A DNA stretch of 64,000 nt from Planctomycetaceae bacterium (GCA_006969385.1 CP030884.1:2666001-2730000); one strand, 5' to 3'; shown: positions 37,176 to 44,538, counted from the first letter of the stretch. A program made the numbers and translations. Notes: generated by a model from the sequence alone, not told the origin.

Positions 37176-38513
37176 TTACCAGATGCCTTGCCCGCCGAAG
37201 CGCAACGGTCGCGCGGTGATAAAATCGATATCGTGGCTTACGCGACCGCGCGACGCGGCGCGCAAACCCAACGCGGCCGCCCAGAAGCGATCGCCATGAC
37301 CGTTTCCCGTGCGCTCGGCCACGTAACGCGTGACGCCTGCGGGGCTGATCAAGCGCGTGATCGATTGCCAGTCTTCGATGACGGATCGATCGTCGGGAAT
37401 GCGCAACTGTTCGCATTCGGCCTTCAGTCGCAATTGCGTCGCCAGTTCCTCTTTCACGGCGGCGGTCAACACGACCGGCTCGACCTGCGTTTCACCGAAG
37501 CGATTCAACAGCCGTTCGGACAGATGCAAGCCCATGCCGCCGGCATCAATGCATGCTCGGCGCACCGCCGCGTGTTGCAGCAACTCGCCAATGATGCGTT
37601 CTTGTTCGTCGAACGCCGTTTGCGCCAGCGTGATGACGCCCGCCGTCTCGAATATTTCTTCGCGCACGCGCCAAATCCAGATGGCGGTGAGGTCGCGCAG
37701 ACGACCGATATCGATGCCGATGTAAATTTGGTCATCGCGCGTGAAGTGTGCCGGCTCGACGCTCGCCTCGGGATCGACGCAGGCTTGAATCAACTCGAGC
37801 GGGAGAAACGCGCTGGCCTCGTCGAGGAATTCGCAGCAGAACTCCTGCCGCCAGGCGAACTCGTCGCCGATCGATTCGCGCACGTCGGCGGCGTTTGCGG
37901 CTAGTCCCGCGTCGACTGCTTGTTGAAGCGTTAACGTCGTCGATGCAAAGCGGGGATGATGGCGCAGGCGATAAAAGAGATTGCGCTTGCCGCGCGGCGT
38001 CGATGCAATATCCAGTTCACCGTCACCGCGCAGCAGTGTCGGAAATAATGCCGACCAGATAGCTTCATCATCACGATGCATGGCAAATTCATCGAGAAAC
38101 ACATCTCCGGTATAGCCGCGCGCCGTCATCGGATTCGCGGGTAGGGCGATGATGCGGACGTTGCCGGGCAATCGCACCTCCAACGACCGCCCAGCGGCAG
38201 TATCGAACAGGTTGAGGCCGACGGAGGATGCGCAGATTTGCATGGCCTGTAGATGCATGCGCACCTTGGCCATCACTTCGCGGCTTTGCCGTTCACCTGC
38301 AGATAAGATGATTTGATTGCGCCGCCGCACGAGTCCGCGAAGAATTCGGCGCAAGGAAAACGTGAAGCTCTTGCCCGTTTGCCGGGACCAACAGTTCCAC
38401 GTGAAGCGCGCATTCGACTCGACGGCCGCCTTTTGATAGGGCAACAGGTTGATCAACGAATGCTGGTTGACAGGCGTGCGCGCAGTCTCGGCGGGTGGTG
38501 GGCAATCATCCAT
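37176..38513 (-). CDS. Mu gp28-like large terminase subunit
   Basis: A 445-residue protein starting MDDCPPPAETARTPVNQHSL. The ATPase half has a Walker A-like NCWSRQTGKSFTFSLRRI (residues ~39-56) and Walker B VFLDEFAMH (~133-141), with ALPANPMTARGYTGD between. The nuclease half has YIGIDIGRLRDLTAIWIWRV, a metal-binding Asp strand, and CIDAGGMGLHLSERL. This pairing of ATPase and RNase H-like nuclease is that of packaging motors. No small terminase gene was identified next to it. It is the first gene of the run, so any promoter should lie in 38514-39198. Confidence 0.9.
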   Translation of the reverse strand: MDDCPPPAETARTPVNQHSLINLLPYQKAAVESNARFTWNCWSRQTGKSFTFSLRRILRGLVRRRNQIILSAGERQSREVMAKVRMHLQAMQICASSVGLNLFDTAAGRSLEVRLPGNVRIIALPANPMTARGYTGDVFLDEFAMHRDDEAIWSALFPTLLRGDGELDIASTPRGKRNLFYRLRHHPRFASTTLTLQQAVDAGLAANAADVRESIGDEFAWRQEFCCEFLDEASAFLPLELIQACVDPEASVEPAHFTRDDQIYIGIDIGRLRDLTAIWIWRVREEIFETAGVITLAQTAFDEQERIIGELLQHAAVRRACIDAGGMGLHLSERLLNRFGETQVEPVVLTAAVKEELATQLRLKAECEQLRIPDDRSVIEDWQSITRLISPAGVTRYVAERTGNGHGDRFWAAALGLRAASRGRVSHDIDFITARPLRFGGQGIW

Positions 38514-38708
38514 AGCAATGGACGACTTGCTCGCCGTTTCGCGAAATGTAGGGTTGTTTTTTAGCGATTAGATGCGGGAATGTGTAGGTTTATTTGAATT
38601 AACAGTTGGCCGTGGTTCTGTCCATTGGACTGAGAGTTTTCAGTTCGTTCATTGCAACTGGCCGAAAACTAGACAGAAGGACGTGGCTAGGTAAACGCAT
38701 GAAGCAAA

Positions 38709-38811
38709 TACGCCCAAGGCGTTACATCAAGTAGCCCCGGGTTGCCGCAACAGCGGCTACCCGGGGTAAGAGTATTCACCGCGATATTCAACCCCAACGG
38801 GGTTGCGGCAT
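38709..38811 (-). repeat. Composite three-hairpin element, copy A
   Basis: Read on the minus strand: hairpin 1 CAACCCCGTTGGGGTTG (38789-38805), a long GC hairpin with arms CCCCGGGT and ACCCGGGG (38732-38767), and a short ACGCC/GGCGT hairpin (38709-38724). It lies head to head with copy B. Confidence 0.78.
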
Positions 38812-38825
38812 CTTCCACGCGAGAT

Positions 38826-38930
38826 ATGCCGCAACTCTTGCAGAGTTGAACGCGTTAACAAGACATATGACCCAAGGTAGCCGCTACGCGTCAACCCTGG
38901 GCTGAGCGGCGTAACGCCTTCGGCGTAAGG
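38826..38930 (+). repeat. Composite three-hairpin element, copy B
   Basis: Hairpin 1 CAACTCTTGCAGAGTTG (38832-38848), a partly decayed middle hairpin with arms around CCCAAGGTAGCCGC and ACCCTGGG (38871-38903), and AACGCCTTCGGCGT (38913-38926). It has the same order and spacing as copies A and C. Confidence 0.75.
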
Positions 38931-39198
38931 ATTCGATTTGATCCCGTTCGCGAATAACAGTGGCTCGGCTCTATAGACCGCGCTATATCAGGTTCGTCAT
39001 ACAAAAATACTGTTGTTCAATACCTGTTCGTGACTGATTGCACTAGGGTACCGGCTAATAACTGGTGTATGTTGATAAATCATCAACGGTCGCATGCATT
39101 CGTGAAGTGGTTGAGTATCTTGGTCTTTTTCGATCAGACGGAACAAGCATCACCTGTTTAATTGAATAGCACCCGACGAATTATCCGTCAGGCACAGC

Positions 39199-40383
39199 TT
39201 AATCCGAAATCACCGTCAAATATTCGATGTACCGACCGCGCGCCAGTCGTTCGGGTTTGGTCGCGCCAACAGGTAAGTGAAATACCGTGCTGCCGTTGGA
39301 ATAGATCGGCGAACCGTCCGGGCAAAGGTCGTAAGACAACACGTGGCCGGCGATGGTCGTTTCGTCGCCGTTGGGCGCGCGGCGAATCAACTCCCATGAA
39401 TTGGGAATAAGCGGCTTATCGGCATTCTTGCCATCGGCCAAGTCGCGGCTGACTTCGATGAGGCGACCGCGAATCATCAGGCGGCGCTTGTCGGGGCCTT
39501 CGCGGCGCGGTCCGCCCGACGTGATCAACGGCTTGCGCGAAAAGAACATCGAAAACGCGTGAAAGAAATGCACGACGGCGCGCATTAGTCGAAACGGAAA
39601 GAGCAAGACATCTTTTGTCATGCGCAGAAAGTCGCGCGGCGGCTCGAGTTGGTAGGGCCGCCGAATGTAATACAGCGAGCCGTCGTCAGTGATACGCGGG
39701 GCGAGGCAATCGTACTCGGGCAACTCCAACACCGTGCTCATGCGATCGTTGGCAAGGTCGAGTTTGTAAATACCGAACGGCGCAAAGCCGTAAATGCCAT
39801 CCATATGATCGCGACCGATGCCCGCGCTTTGATAGACGAGGGTTTCTTCTTCGCCCGGGACCCACGACGGTGCTTCGTCGACGGCATCGCCTTCGGTGAC
39901 TTCGCGCAGTCGCGCGCCGTCGGGCTGCATGACGGCGAGGCTGGCGGAACCATCGGCATGACCGACCGACCCGGCCAGTTGACCGCTAACCGGATGCCGC
40001 GTGAGGTCGCGCAGGTGCAAGCCCTGTCGATGAACGAGGCGTTGTTCGTAGCCTTCTTTGATGTCGTACTTGAACAACCCGCCGACGGCGTCAGTCTCGA
40101 GGCTGTAAATAATCTCGCCGCCGGTCGGTCCCTTACTGACGCCGAGAAAACGCGCGGCCTTTTGTTCGGTTGGAAACATGCCGCGCATTTGCGCCAACTC
40201 CGGTCCTTCGTCCATCGTGTTCCAAACCATTCCGCTCGACCGCCAGCCGTGCCGCTTGCGATGTTCTTCGCGGCGGTCTTCCACACCGCGTACAAAGGTG
40301 CTGTCTATCGGTTCGGGTTGTTGACCCGCGCGGCCGACGACGAGTTTTCCTTCGGCAAGATAGGCAAATGATGGTGTGGCCAT
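39199..40383 (-). CDS. Beta-propeller-like protein of unknown function
   Basis: A 394-residue protein with no signal peptide. Several strands carry the TolB/WD40-like pattern of repeated D-G-S and WTP-type turns: FLGVSKGPTGGEIIYSLETD, TRHPVSGQLAGSVGHADGSA, SWVPGEEETLVYQSAG, DCLAPRITDDGSLYYIRRPY and LSYDLCPDGSPIYSNGSTVF. An inserted hydrophobic/aromatic segment (DVLLFPFRLMRAVVHFFHAF, ~residues 240-260) may contact a membrane. Cytoplasmic propellers of this sort occur in bacterial MoxR-VWA-type systems, but no such partner is nearby, so no role is assigned. The gene is flanked by composite repeats on both sides. Confidence 0.68.
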   Translation of the reverse strand: MATPSFAYLAEGKLVVGRAGQQPEPIDSTFVRGVEDRREEHRKRHGWRSSGMVWNTMDEGPELAQMRGMFPTEQKAARFLGVSKGPTGGEIIYSLETDAVGGLFKYDIKEGYEQRLVHRQGLHLRDLTRHPVSGQLAGSVGHADGSASLAVMQPDGARLREVTEGDAVDEAPSWVPGEEETLVYQSAGIGRDHMDGIYGFAPFGIYKLDLANDRMSTVLELPEYDCLAPRITDDGSLYYIRRPYQLEPPRDFLRMTKDVLLFPFRLMRAVVHFFHAFSMFFSRKPLITSGGPRREGPDKRRLMIRGRLIEVSRDLADGKNADKPLIPNSWELIRRAPNGDETTIAGHVLSYDLCPDGSPIYSNGSTVFHLPVGATKPERLARGRYIEYLTVISD

Positions 40384-40451
40384 GATGAGTCACGCCCCCT
40401 TTTCCTTTCATGCGACGAGAGTAGTTCACCGTCCGATTGGTAACACCTGCG

Positions 40452-40457
40452 ATTATA
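40452..40457 (-). promoter_or_regulatory. Possible -10 box upstream of the beta-propeller gene
   Basis: A perfect TATAAT on the minus strand, about 70 bases before the ATG at 40383. The hexamer 17 bases upstream (TTATCT) is a poor -35 match, so the promoter is tentative. Confidence 0.35.
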
Positions 40458-40674
40458 ACGAATCGCCACACAGAAGATAACGATTGGGGATGGAGTGATT
40501 CTGTACGGTTTATGGACATCGCGACTCTCAACGGTATTGGGGTTCGCGGTTCATACGCTCTTCGGCGCCATGGGCGTTGTTTCAATAGACTGGCGTTGAA
40601 TCGCAGCGGGTACCTCAGGAAATGGTTAGTGTTGTCGATTAACGGTAAAAGCGATCCGCCACCGTGATTGAAAC

Positions 40675-40777
40675 ATGCCGCAACGCTTTCAGCGTTGGAA
40701 TATTTGAGATGACTTTGCCACCTAGGGTAGCCGCCACGCGGCAACCCTAGGCTACTGGCACAACGCCGTTGGCGTTG
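40675..40777 (+). repeat. Composite three-hairpin element, copy C
   Basis: Hairpin 1 CAACGCTTTCAGCGTTG (40681-40697), middle hairpin with arms CCTAGGGT-A-GCCGC and GCGGC-A-ACCCTAGG (40721-40751), and CAACGCCGTTGGCGTTG (40761-40777). This is the best-preserved copy. Confidence 0.8.
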
Positions 40778-40939
40778 GATACGGCGACTCATTGCATCCA
40801 ATGGCAGACGCTGTAGTCGTCTTTTGTGGTGAATTGGGGTTGTTATCGAATTGTCCGCTCTTGACTGCTCTATTACCGTTTGCTCTTGATGATGCGCTCT
40901 AAAATGAGCGTTGGCGAATAAGCTGGCACTCGATTTTAA

Positions 40940-41020
40940 TCCTGTGGGGAGGAATCGAACCTCAAGCACGCCGCGTTATGAGCGCGGTGTCGGCGCGTGA
41001 CCAGCCGACGTTCCCACAGA
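40940..41020 (-). tRNA. tRNA-like sequence with CAU anticodon (Met or Ile2), unusual D arm
   Basis: On the minus strand a seven-pair acceptor TCTGTGG/CCACAGG (one T-G pair), an anticodon arm CCGCG-CTCATAA-CGCGG with CAT at positions 34-36, and a T arm with loop TTCGATT on a GAGG/CCTC stem can be drawn. The D arm is a six-pair stem GTCGGC/GCCGAC with four linker bases before it instead of the normal two-plus-four, so the molecule is about eight bases longer than usual. The discriminator is A and CCA is not encoded. It may be functional, degenerate, or a phage-type tRNA. Confidence 0.5.
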
Positions 41021-41058
41021 TAGTGGATATTCTCAATTCCCAATTCAACATTCTCAAT

Positions 41059-41102
41059 AAAAAAAACGCCCGGCGCCTTTCCTTGGTCGACACCGGGCGT
41101 TT
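41059..41102 (-). terminator. Rho-independent terminator on the minus strand
   Basis: Arms AACGCCCGG (41065-41073) and CCGGGCGTT (41093-41101) with an eight-base U-tract on the minus strand. It could end a transcript coming from the slipin gene or from an unidentified small transcript between. Confidence 0.78.
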
Positions 41103-41288
41103 CTAAAATTTGAAGGGCGATCACCTCCTTCCTTACGTTTGAACCCAATCAAAAGCAACGACTCATATAGTGCGACGACCGGCACGTTGCCGAAACCGGC
41201 CGCCGCCGCTCTCCGGCTGAGAGTGACGACACGATAATTCGTCGCGACGCTAGACCGATCAAATTGACCAGGGCTTAACCGCTAACGC

Positions 41289-41314
41289 GCTGTGGCACCG
41301 GTTTGCAACCGGTG
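41289..41314 (+). repeat. Hairpin repeat, copy R4 (full consensus)
   Basis: GCTGTGG plus CACCGGTT-TGC-AACCGGTG, identical to R1 and R7. R5 follows in tandem six bases later. Confidence 0.85.
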
Positions 41315-41320
41315 TTTCGC

Positions 41321-41346
41321 GCTGTGGCATCGGTTTGCAACCGGTG
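41321..41346 (+). repeat. Hairpin repeat, copy R5
   Basis: As the consensus but with one change (GGCATCGG for GGCACCGG), which weakens one pair. It is a tandem neighbour of R4, suggesting local duplication. Confidence 0.8.
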
Positions 41347-41420
41347 TTTCATTTGTTATGTCTATATCCGGGGCCGTCGCCGGTTGTATCAACCGGCGAC
41401 GGTATCCCGAGGTTAAACCA

Positions 41421-42548
41421 CTAGCTGTTCAAGCTGCCGACCATGCCGCGCACCTGGTCGGCGATGTCCCCGTTACCGAGAACGATCGTCGCCTTGGTAC
41501 CACGCAGAATTTCACCGAGCAGCTCCAACTCGCGCTCCCGCGCCAGGTGCGGGTTATCCGCCAACAGCTTCGCCGTGTTCAGCTGGCTGCGGACGGTCGC
41601 CGTTTCCTCGCGCCGACGGATCAGGTTGGCTTCCGCCTGCTTCTCCGCCTCGATCACGCGGTTCATCAGCACCTTCATGTCGCCCGGCAAGATGATGTCC
41701 TTCAACCCGACGGTTAACACGTCGATACCGAGGTGCTCCGCACGCTTGACCATCGCCGTCCGCAATTCGTCGCCGATCGCGTCCTTGTTGGTCAACAGCG
41801 TTTCGAGTTTCCGCGTACCGATGGCAGCGCGCAGCGCCAATTGTGCATCGCGATACAACGCCTGCTCCGGATCCTTGGTTAGCGTTGCCGCCTTCTGCGG
41901 ATCCGTTACCGCATACGTTACGAGCAAGTTCACGCGCAGCGTGACCTTGTCGTTGGTCATGATTTCCTGACCGGCCACATCTAGCACTTGCTCGCGTCGA
42001 TCGATCGTTCGCACGTCCAACCGTCCCGCCGCACGCCAGTAGGCATAACGACCTTCGGTCAGCGTGGCGACGATTTGACCGTCACGCAGCAACAGGGCGG
42101 TCTGATGTGGCTCAACGTCTACGGTCAGTAAGTGCTTGCGCGCTTCGGCATGCGCCAGCACCGTCTCCAGTCGGCGGTGTTCGAGCCGAAACTCGCTCAC
42201 GTCGTGCTGTTCGACGGTGATGTCCGCGGGTGCACGCCAGAAGGCGTGGCGACCCGGGCCGAGCACATACGTCAGGCGATCATTCTTCCAAACGAGTGCG
42301 CGCTCGGTATCACCGAGGTCGAGCACCATCAACTCATCGCGCACGCGTTCGTCGCGCACGATGATGTCGAGCAACGGGTGTTCGAACTTGGTGACCAACG
42401 TGTTGACGATTTGCACCGTCTTGCGATTGGTCAACAGCGACCAGAACGGAATGCGGTGCGTTCCCGGCGCGAGTAGGGCGTCAAAGTCCTTATTGCGGTA
42501 GCAGAGGCCCCGCTCGTGCTTGGCGATTTGATACTTGCGATAAAACAT
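41421..42548 (-). CDS. Slipin-family SPFH (stomatin-like) protein
   Basis: A 375-residue protein with a very strong ribosome site (AAAGGAGGTGA, six bases before the ATG). An N-terminal duplicated short beta module (ERGLCYRNKDFDALLAPGTH, ERALVWKNDRLTYVLGPGRH, QTALLLRDGQIVATLTEGRY) precedes the SPFH domain (VLDVAGQEIMTNDKVTLRVN, LRAAIGTRKLETLLTNKDAI, GIDVLTVGLKDIILPGDMKV). A C-terminal coiled coil follows (VIEAEKQAEANLIRRREETATVR). No clear transmembrane helix is present, unlike classical slipins. Family members scaffold membrane microdomains or proteases. No partner NfeD gene lies nearby, and context gives no role. Confidence 0.85.
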   Translation of the reverse strand: MFYRKYQIAKHERGLCYRNKDFDALLAPGTHRIPFWSLLTNRKTVQIVNTLVTKFEHPLLDIIVRDERVRDELMVLDLGDTERALVWKNDRLTYVLGPGRHAFWRAPADITVEQHDVSEFRLEHRRLETVLAHAEARKHLLTVDVEPHQTALLLRDGQIVATLTEGRYAYWRAAGRLDVRTIDRREQVLDVAGQEIMTNDKVTLRVNLLVTYAVTDPQKAATLTKDPEQALYRDAQLALRAAIGTRKLETLLTNKDAIGDELRTAMVKRAEHLGIDVLTVGLKDIILPGDMKVLMNRVIEAEKQAEANLIRRREETATVRSQLNTAKLLADNPHLARERELELLGEILRGTKATIVLGNGDIADQVRGMVGSLNS

Positions 42549-42597
42549 CGGGTCACCTCCTTTCGTGTGTTTCGTTAACCCGTTGTCGTTTTCTTTC

Positions 42598-42621
42598 TAT
42601 GGCACCGGTTTGCAACCGGTG
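42598..42621 (+). repeat. Hairpin repeat, copy R6
   Basis: TATGG followed by the intact palindrome CACCGGTT-TGC-AACCGGTG, just upstream (5') of the slipin gene. Confidence 0.8.
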
Positions 42622-42671
42622 TGCTTTTCATCACGTCTTCAAGTGGGTCGTTGAAATTGTTTCCCCCCATC

Positions 42672-42711
42672 GGGCGCCGTGCCGAGCGCATCTCATTTCG
42701 ACACGGCGCCC
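42672..42711. repeat. Long GC-rich hairpin upstream of the slipin gene
   Basis: Arms GGGCGCCGTGCCGA and TCGACACGGCGCCC pair over 14 positions with one mismatch around a 12-base loop. No U-tract follows on either strand, so it is not a standard terminator. It lies about 125 bases before the slipin ATG. Confidence 0.6.
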
Positions 42712-43143
42712 CCGACCTTCCTTTCTCGCACCATCTGGTGCAGCCTCAATTCAAACGCGGCAGCGCATCATTGCGTCGCGCGATAATCGTTATGTACGGA
42801 GCAAGCAACGATTCAACGGTTTACCCCGTCAACGTCGGCGGCGTCGGGCTTGCAGTCGAGTCAGTGACAAGGGCGTGTTTCGCGTTGCGATCGTCGCTCT
42901 CCGGCATTCAACGATGCGCCGCGATCGGCCCTGTTTGTCTCGACGGTATCCACCCGGCGGCAAAGCCGCGTCGAAGGTGTCGCGCCGGCTCGGCGACACG
43001 GTCGTGGCTGCAACACACGCCGCCTCGCCGGCACAACCGGCAAATCCAATGAATCTATTCCTCGCTCCGTCTCGTTTTCCAGAGTTCAAGTCTGGCGGCC
43101 GTTATCCGTCGGCCTGCGGTAGGGCTTGCCGTAGCAAGCCGAG

Positions 43144-43216
43144 TGGGTTGAGTCGGATTCGAACCGACAACACACAAGTTTTCAGCTTGTTGCTCTACCT
43201 GTTGAGCTATCAACAA
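43144..43216 (-). tRNA. tRNA-Phe (GAA) with two mismatched terminal acceptor pairs
   Basis: A canonical 73-base cloverleaf on the minus strand: D arm GCTC-AACAGGTA-GAGC, anticodon arm ACAAG-CTGAAAA-CTTGT (anticodon GAA), five-base variable loop, T arm GTCGG-TTCGAAT-CCGAC, discriminator A, no encoded CCA. The acceptor stem TTGTTGA/TCAACCC has T-C mismatches at pairs 1-72 and 2-71. The rest of the molecule is intact, so the identity is sound; whether it is processed and charged normally is open. Confidence 0.75.
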
Positions 43217-43494
43217 CGATGCTTTCTTCGAAGCCGTCACGCGGAACACGAACCGACCAGGCTTTCGCCGTCCGTTCGCGCCGCCGGCGCCGCATCGTTT
43301 GTCCCCTAGATATAGGTCTCCGGCGTCATGCGAATGTGCCATCGTTCGATGTCTTCATCCGTCATGATGTTTCGCAGCCGATATCCGTATGCCTGCGGTT
43401 TGCTCAATCGCATTGCGACGCCGTCAACATCCGCTGCAAACGCCAGTGCTGCAGCACCGTGACATCGGCTTGCATGCCGTGACGAAAAGTCTGC

Positions 43495-43520
43495 GCTGTG
43501 GCACCGGTTTGCAACCGGTG
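43495..43520 (+). repeat. Hairpin repeat, copy R7 (full consensus)
   Basis: GCTGTGG plus CACCGGTT-TGC-AACCGGTG, identical to R1 and R4, within the gene-poor stretch. Confidence 0.85.
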
Positions 43521-43808
43521 ATTCTGTGCCGCGAGCATTGCCGTTTATCGAAGGCCGCATCACACGCATCACTTGCTCATCACCCGCAACCATCGAACAC
43601 TCCCGAATATCGACAAACGTCGATACGCTTTAGGGTGCATCCCTCGATGCACCAACACTTCAAACAAATCCCTGAAGCGCTAACGATCGGCGCGCACCAT
43701 CTCCGAACGTTCTTCACCGTTTGTTTAGATGAAGAAAAAAAGACAAAAAGCTAAACCAATGTCGCTTACCGCGCCCGTACGGCCCGTTGTCGAAACGTGA
43801 TGCGTCGA

Positions 43809-43847
43809 CAAAAAAAGCCCCGCAGGCGAGAGGTCGCCTCCGGGGCT
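43809..43847 (-). terminator. Strong rho-independent terminator on the minus strand
   Basis: Arms AGCCCCG-C-AGGCGA (43816-43829) and TCGCCT-C-CGGGGCT (43834-43847) give 13 pairs with one internal C-C mismatch and a four-base loop, followed on the minus strand by seven U. It ends the small transcription unit that starts near 44233. Confidence 0.82.
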
Positions 43848-43870
43848 GAGAGATCAGCAAAGTCGATCGC

Positions 43871-44080
43871 TCAACGTGGAGGGCCCTCAGAATCGGCATC
43901 CATACCGCAACCATCGGCAAAGATGGGTTGGGTTTGGCCGCGCACTAGACCATAACTGGCTATGCGCAAAGCACTTAGGAAGCCGATCGGCGCCACGAAC
44001 ATCGATGGCGCACCCCAGTTGTCATGGCCAAAACCATGGCTGGGCGTACTCGAGGATGTCCGTTTCACGTTCAGCATCAA
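43871..44080 (-). CDS. Small hypothetical protein in its own transcription unit
   Basis: A 69-codon frame beginning at TTG 44080 or ATG 44077, with AAAGGA 11 bases before the ATG. It ends about 25 bases before a strong terminator. The product reads MLNVKRTSSSTPSHGFGHDN, then a short hydrophobic stretch (PSMFVAPIGFLSALRIASYG) and an acidic, cysteine-containing end (DGCGMDADSEGPP). No homologue is recognised. An alternative 41-codon frame (MNAAHGTAPRIAATRVCRKD onward) overlaps its start in another phase. Coding is supported by the promoter/terminator bracket rather than by similarity; the unit could equally make a non-coding RNA. Confidence 0.42.
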   Translation of the reverse strand: MMLNVKRTSSSTPSHGFGHDNWGAPSMFVAPIGFLSALRIASYGLVRGQTQPIFADGCGMDADSEGPPR

Positions 44081-44239
44081 AAATCATGTCCTTTCTGCAA
44101 ACACGCGTTGCAGCAATTCGGGGTGCCGTTCCATGTGCCGCATTCATGAACCGATAAATCGATTCACCATGCCCGGCAAATAGTTGGAAACGGCGGCCCA
44201 AGTTTTCGTCGCGGCGAGACTGCCGCGTCGATGAAGTTA

Positions 44240-44267
44240 TTTATACAACAAGATAAATCGAAGTCAA
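44240..44267 (-). promoter_or_regulatory. Sigma-70-type promoter of the small minus-strand unit
   Basis: On the minus strand TTGACT (44262-44267) and TATAAA (44240-44245) are separated by 16 bases in an AT-rich stretch. A start near 44233 would give a transcript of about 420 bases ending at the terminator at 43809, with a leader of ~150 bases before the 69-codon frame. Confidence 0.6.
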
Positions 44268-44538
44268 GCGAAATTCTATATTTTTATTCTGTTAACGTGC
44301 ATGCTGGATAGATTTAGACAAGAATCTAATTAAAACTTGCGGGGATTAGCGTGCTTCCGTGTGTAAGTTTTCGATTGATTGCCCTTGAAGTGGAGCGCTT
44401 GGCGTTTGGAATCGGCGTGATCGCTGCTTTCCCGACATGGAGTGATCTTCTAAGCCGTATCGCCAAGACTCGTCTCGTGCCGCCGCCCGTATGCGCCCGA
44501 TCTTGCCAGAATCCCATCCCCATGCCACGATTTCCCAC

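Larger units (their letters stand above)
25907..38513 (-). mobile_element. Mu-like head/tail-adaptor gene module (prophage remnant or domesticated element)
   Basis: Thirteen co-directional genes from terminase (38513) to an unknown 244-residue protein (25907). Order and families match the structural region of Mu-like phages: large terminase, DUF935 portal, gpI-like protease, decoration-like protein, gpT-like capsid, DUF1320, DUF1834, then presumed tail proteins. I see no integrase, Mu A/B transposase, repressor, replication, lysis, tail sheath/tube or tape-measure gene, and no flanking direct repeats. All frames are open, so it does not look decayed. Whether it is a defective prophage, satellite or gene-transfer-agent-like element is undecided. 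Confidence 0.75.
38514..39198. other. Gene-free stretch upstream of the terminase gene
   Basis: About 685 bases without a plausible gene. It contains two inverted copies of the composite hairpin element (38709-38811 and 38826-38930) and a degenerate fragment of the short hairpin repeat near 39049-39066. No attachment site or integrase remnant was found by eye. Confidence 0.6.
40384..41420. other. Gene-free stretch between the beta-propeller and slipin genes
   Basis: It holds a possible promoter for the beta-propeller gene, composite element copy C, a CAU tRNA-like sequence, a minus-strand terminator, an isolated Shine-Dalgarno/anti-Shine-Dalgarno match near 41118-41130 and two hairpin repeats. 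No convincing protein gene is seen. Confidence 0.6.
42549..44538. other. Gene-poor stretch of ~2 kb with repeats, a tRNA and a small transcription unit
   Basis: It contains hairpin repeats R6 and R7, a long hairpin at 42672-42711, tRNA-Phe, and the minus-strand unit 43809-44267. A 95-codon minus-strand frame (43306-43593) runs through R7. Its last ~30 codons (KPQAYGYRLRNIMTDEDIER onward) look protein-like, so a decayed gene is possible, but I do not call it. Confidence 0.55.

Noticed and set aside
41100..41140. Fragment of a 16S rRNA gene
   Set aside because: Only about 12 bases match; the conserved sequence that precedes the 16S end is absent.
38514..41420. CRISPR array
   Set aside because: Palindromic repeats are present, but they vary in sequence and spacing and are not separated by uniform spacers; no cas gene is nearby.
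42599..43309. Plus-strand open frame of 236 codons
   Set aside because: It begins inside hairpin repeat R6, runs across the long hairpin and antisense to tRNA-Phe, and gives an Arg/Ser-rich product without family motifs.
43306..43593. Minus-strand 95-codon frame
   Set aside because: It passes through hairpin repeat R7, giving the typical spurious repeat peptide. Only the last ~30 codons look protein-like, so a remnant is possible but unsupported.
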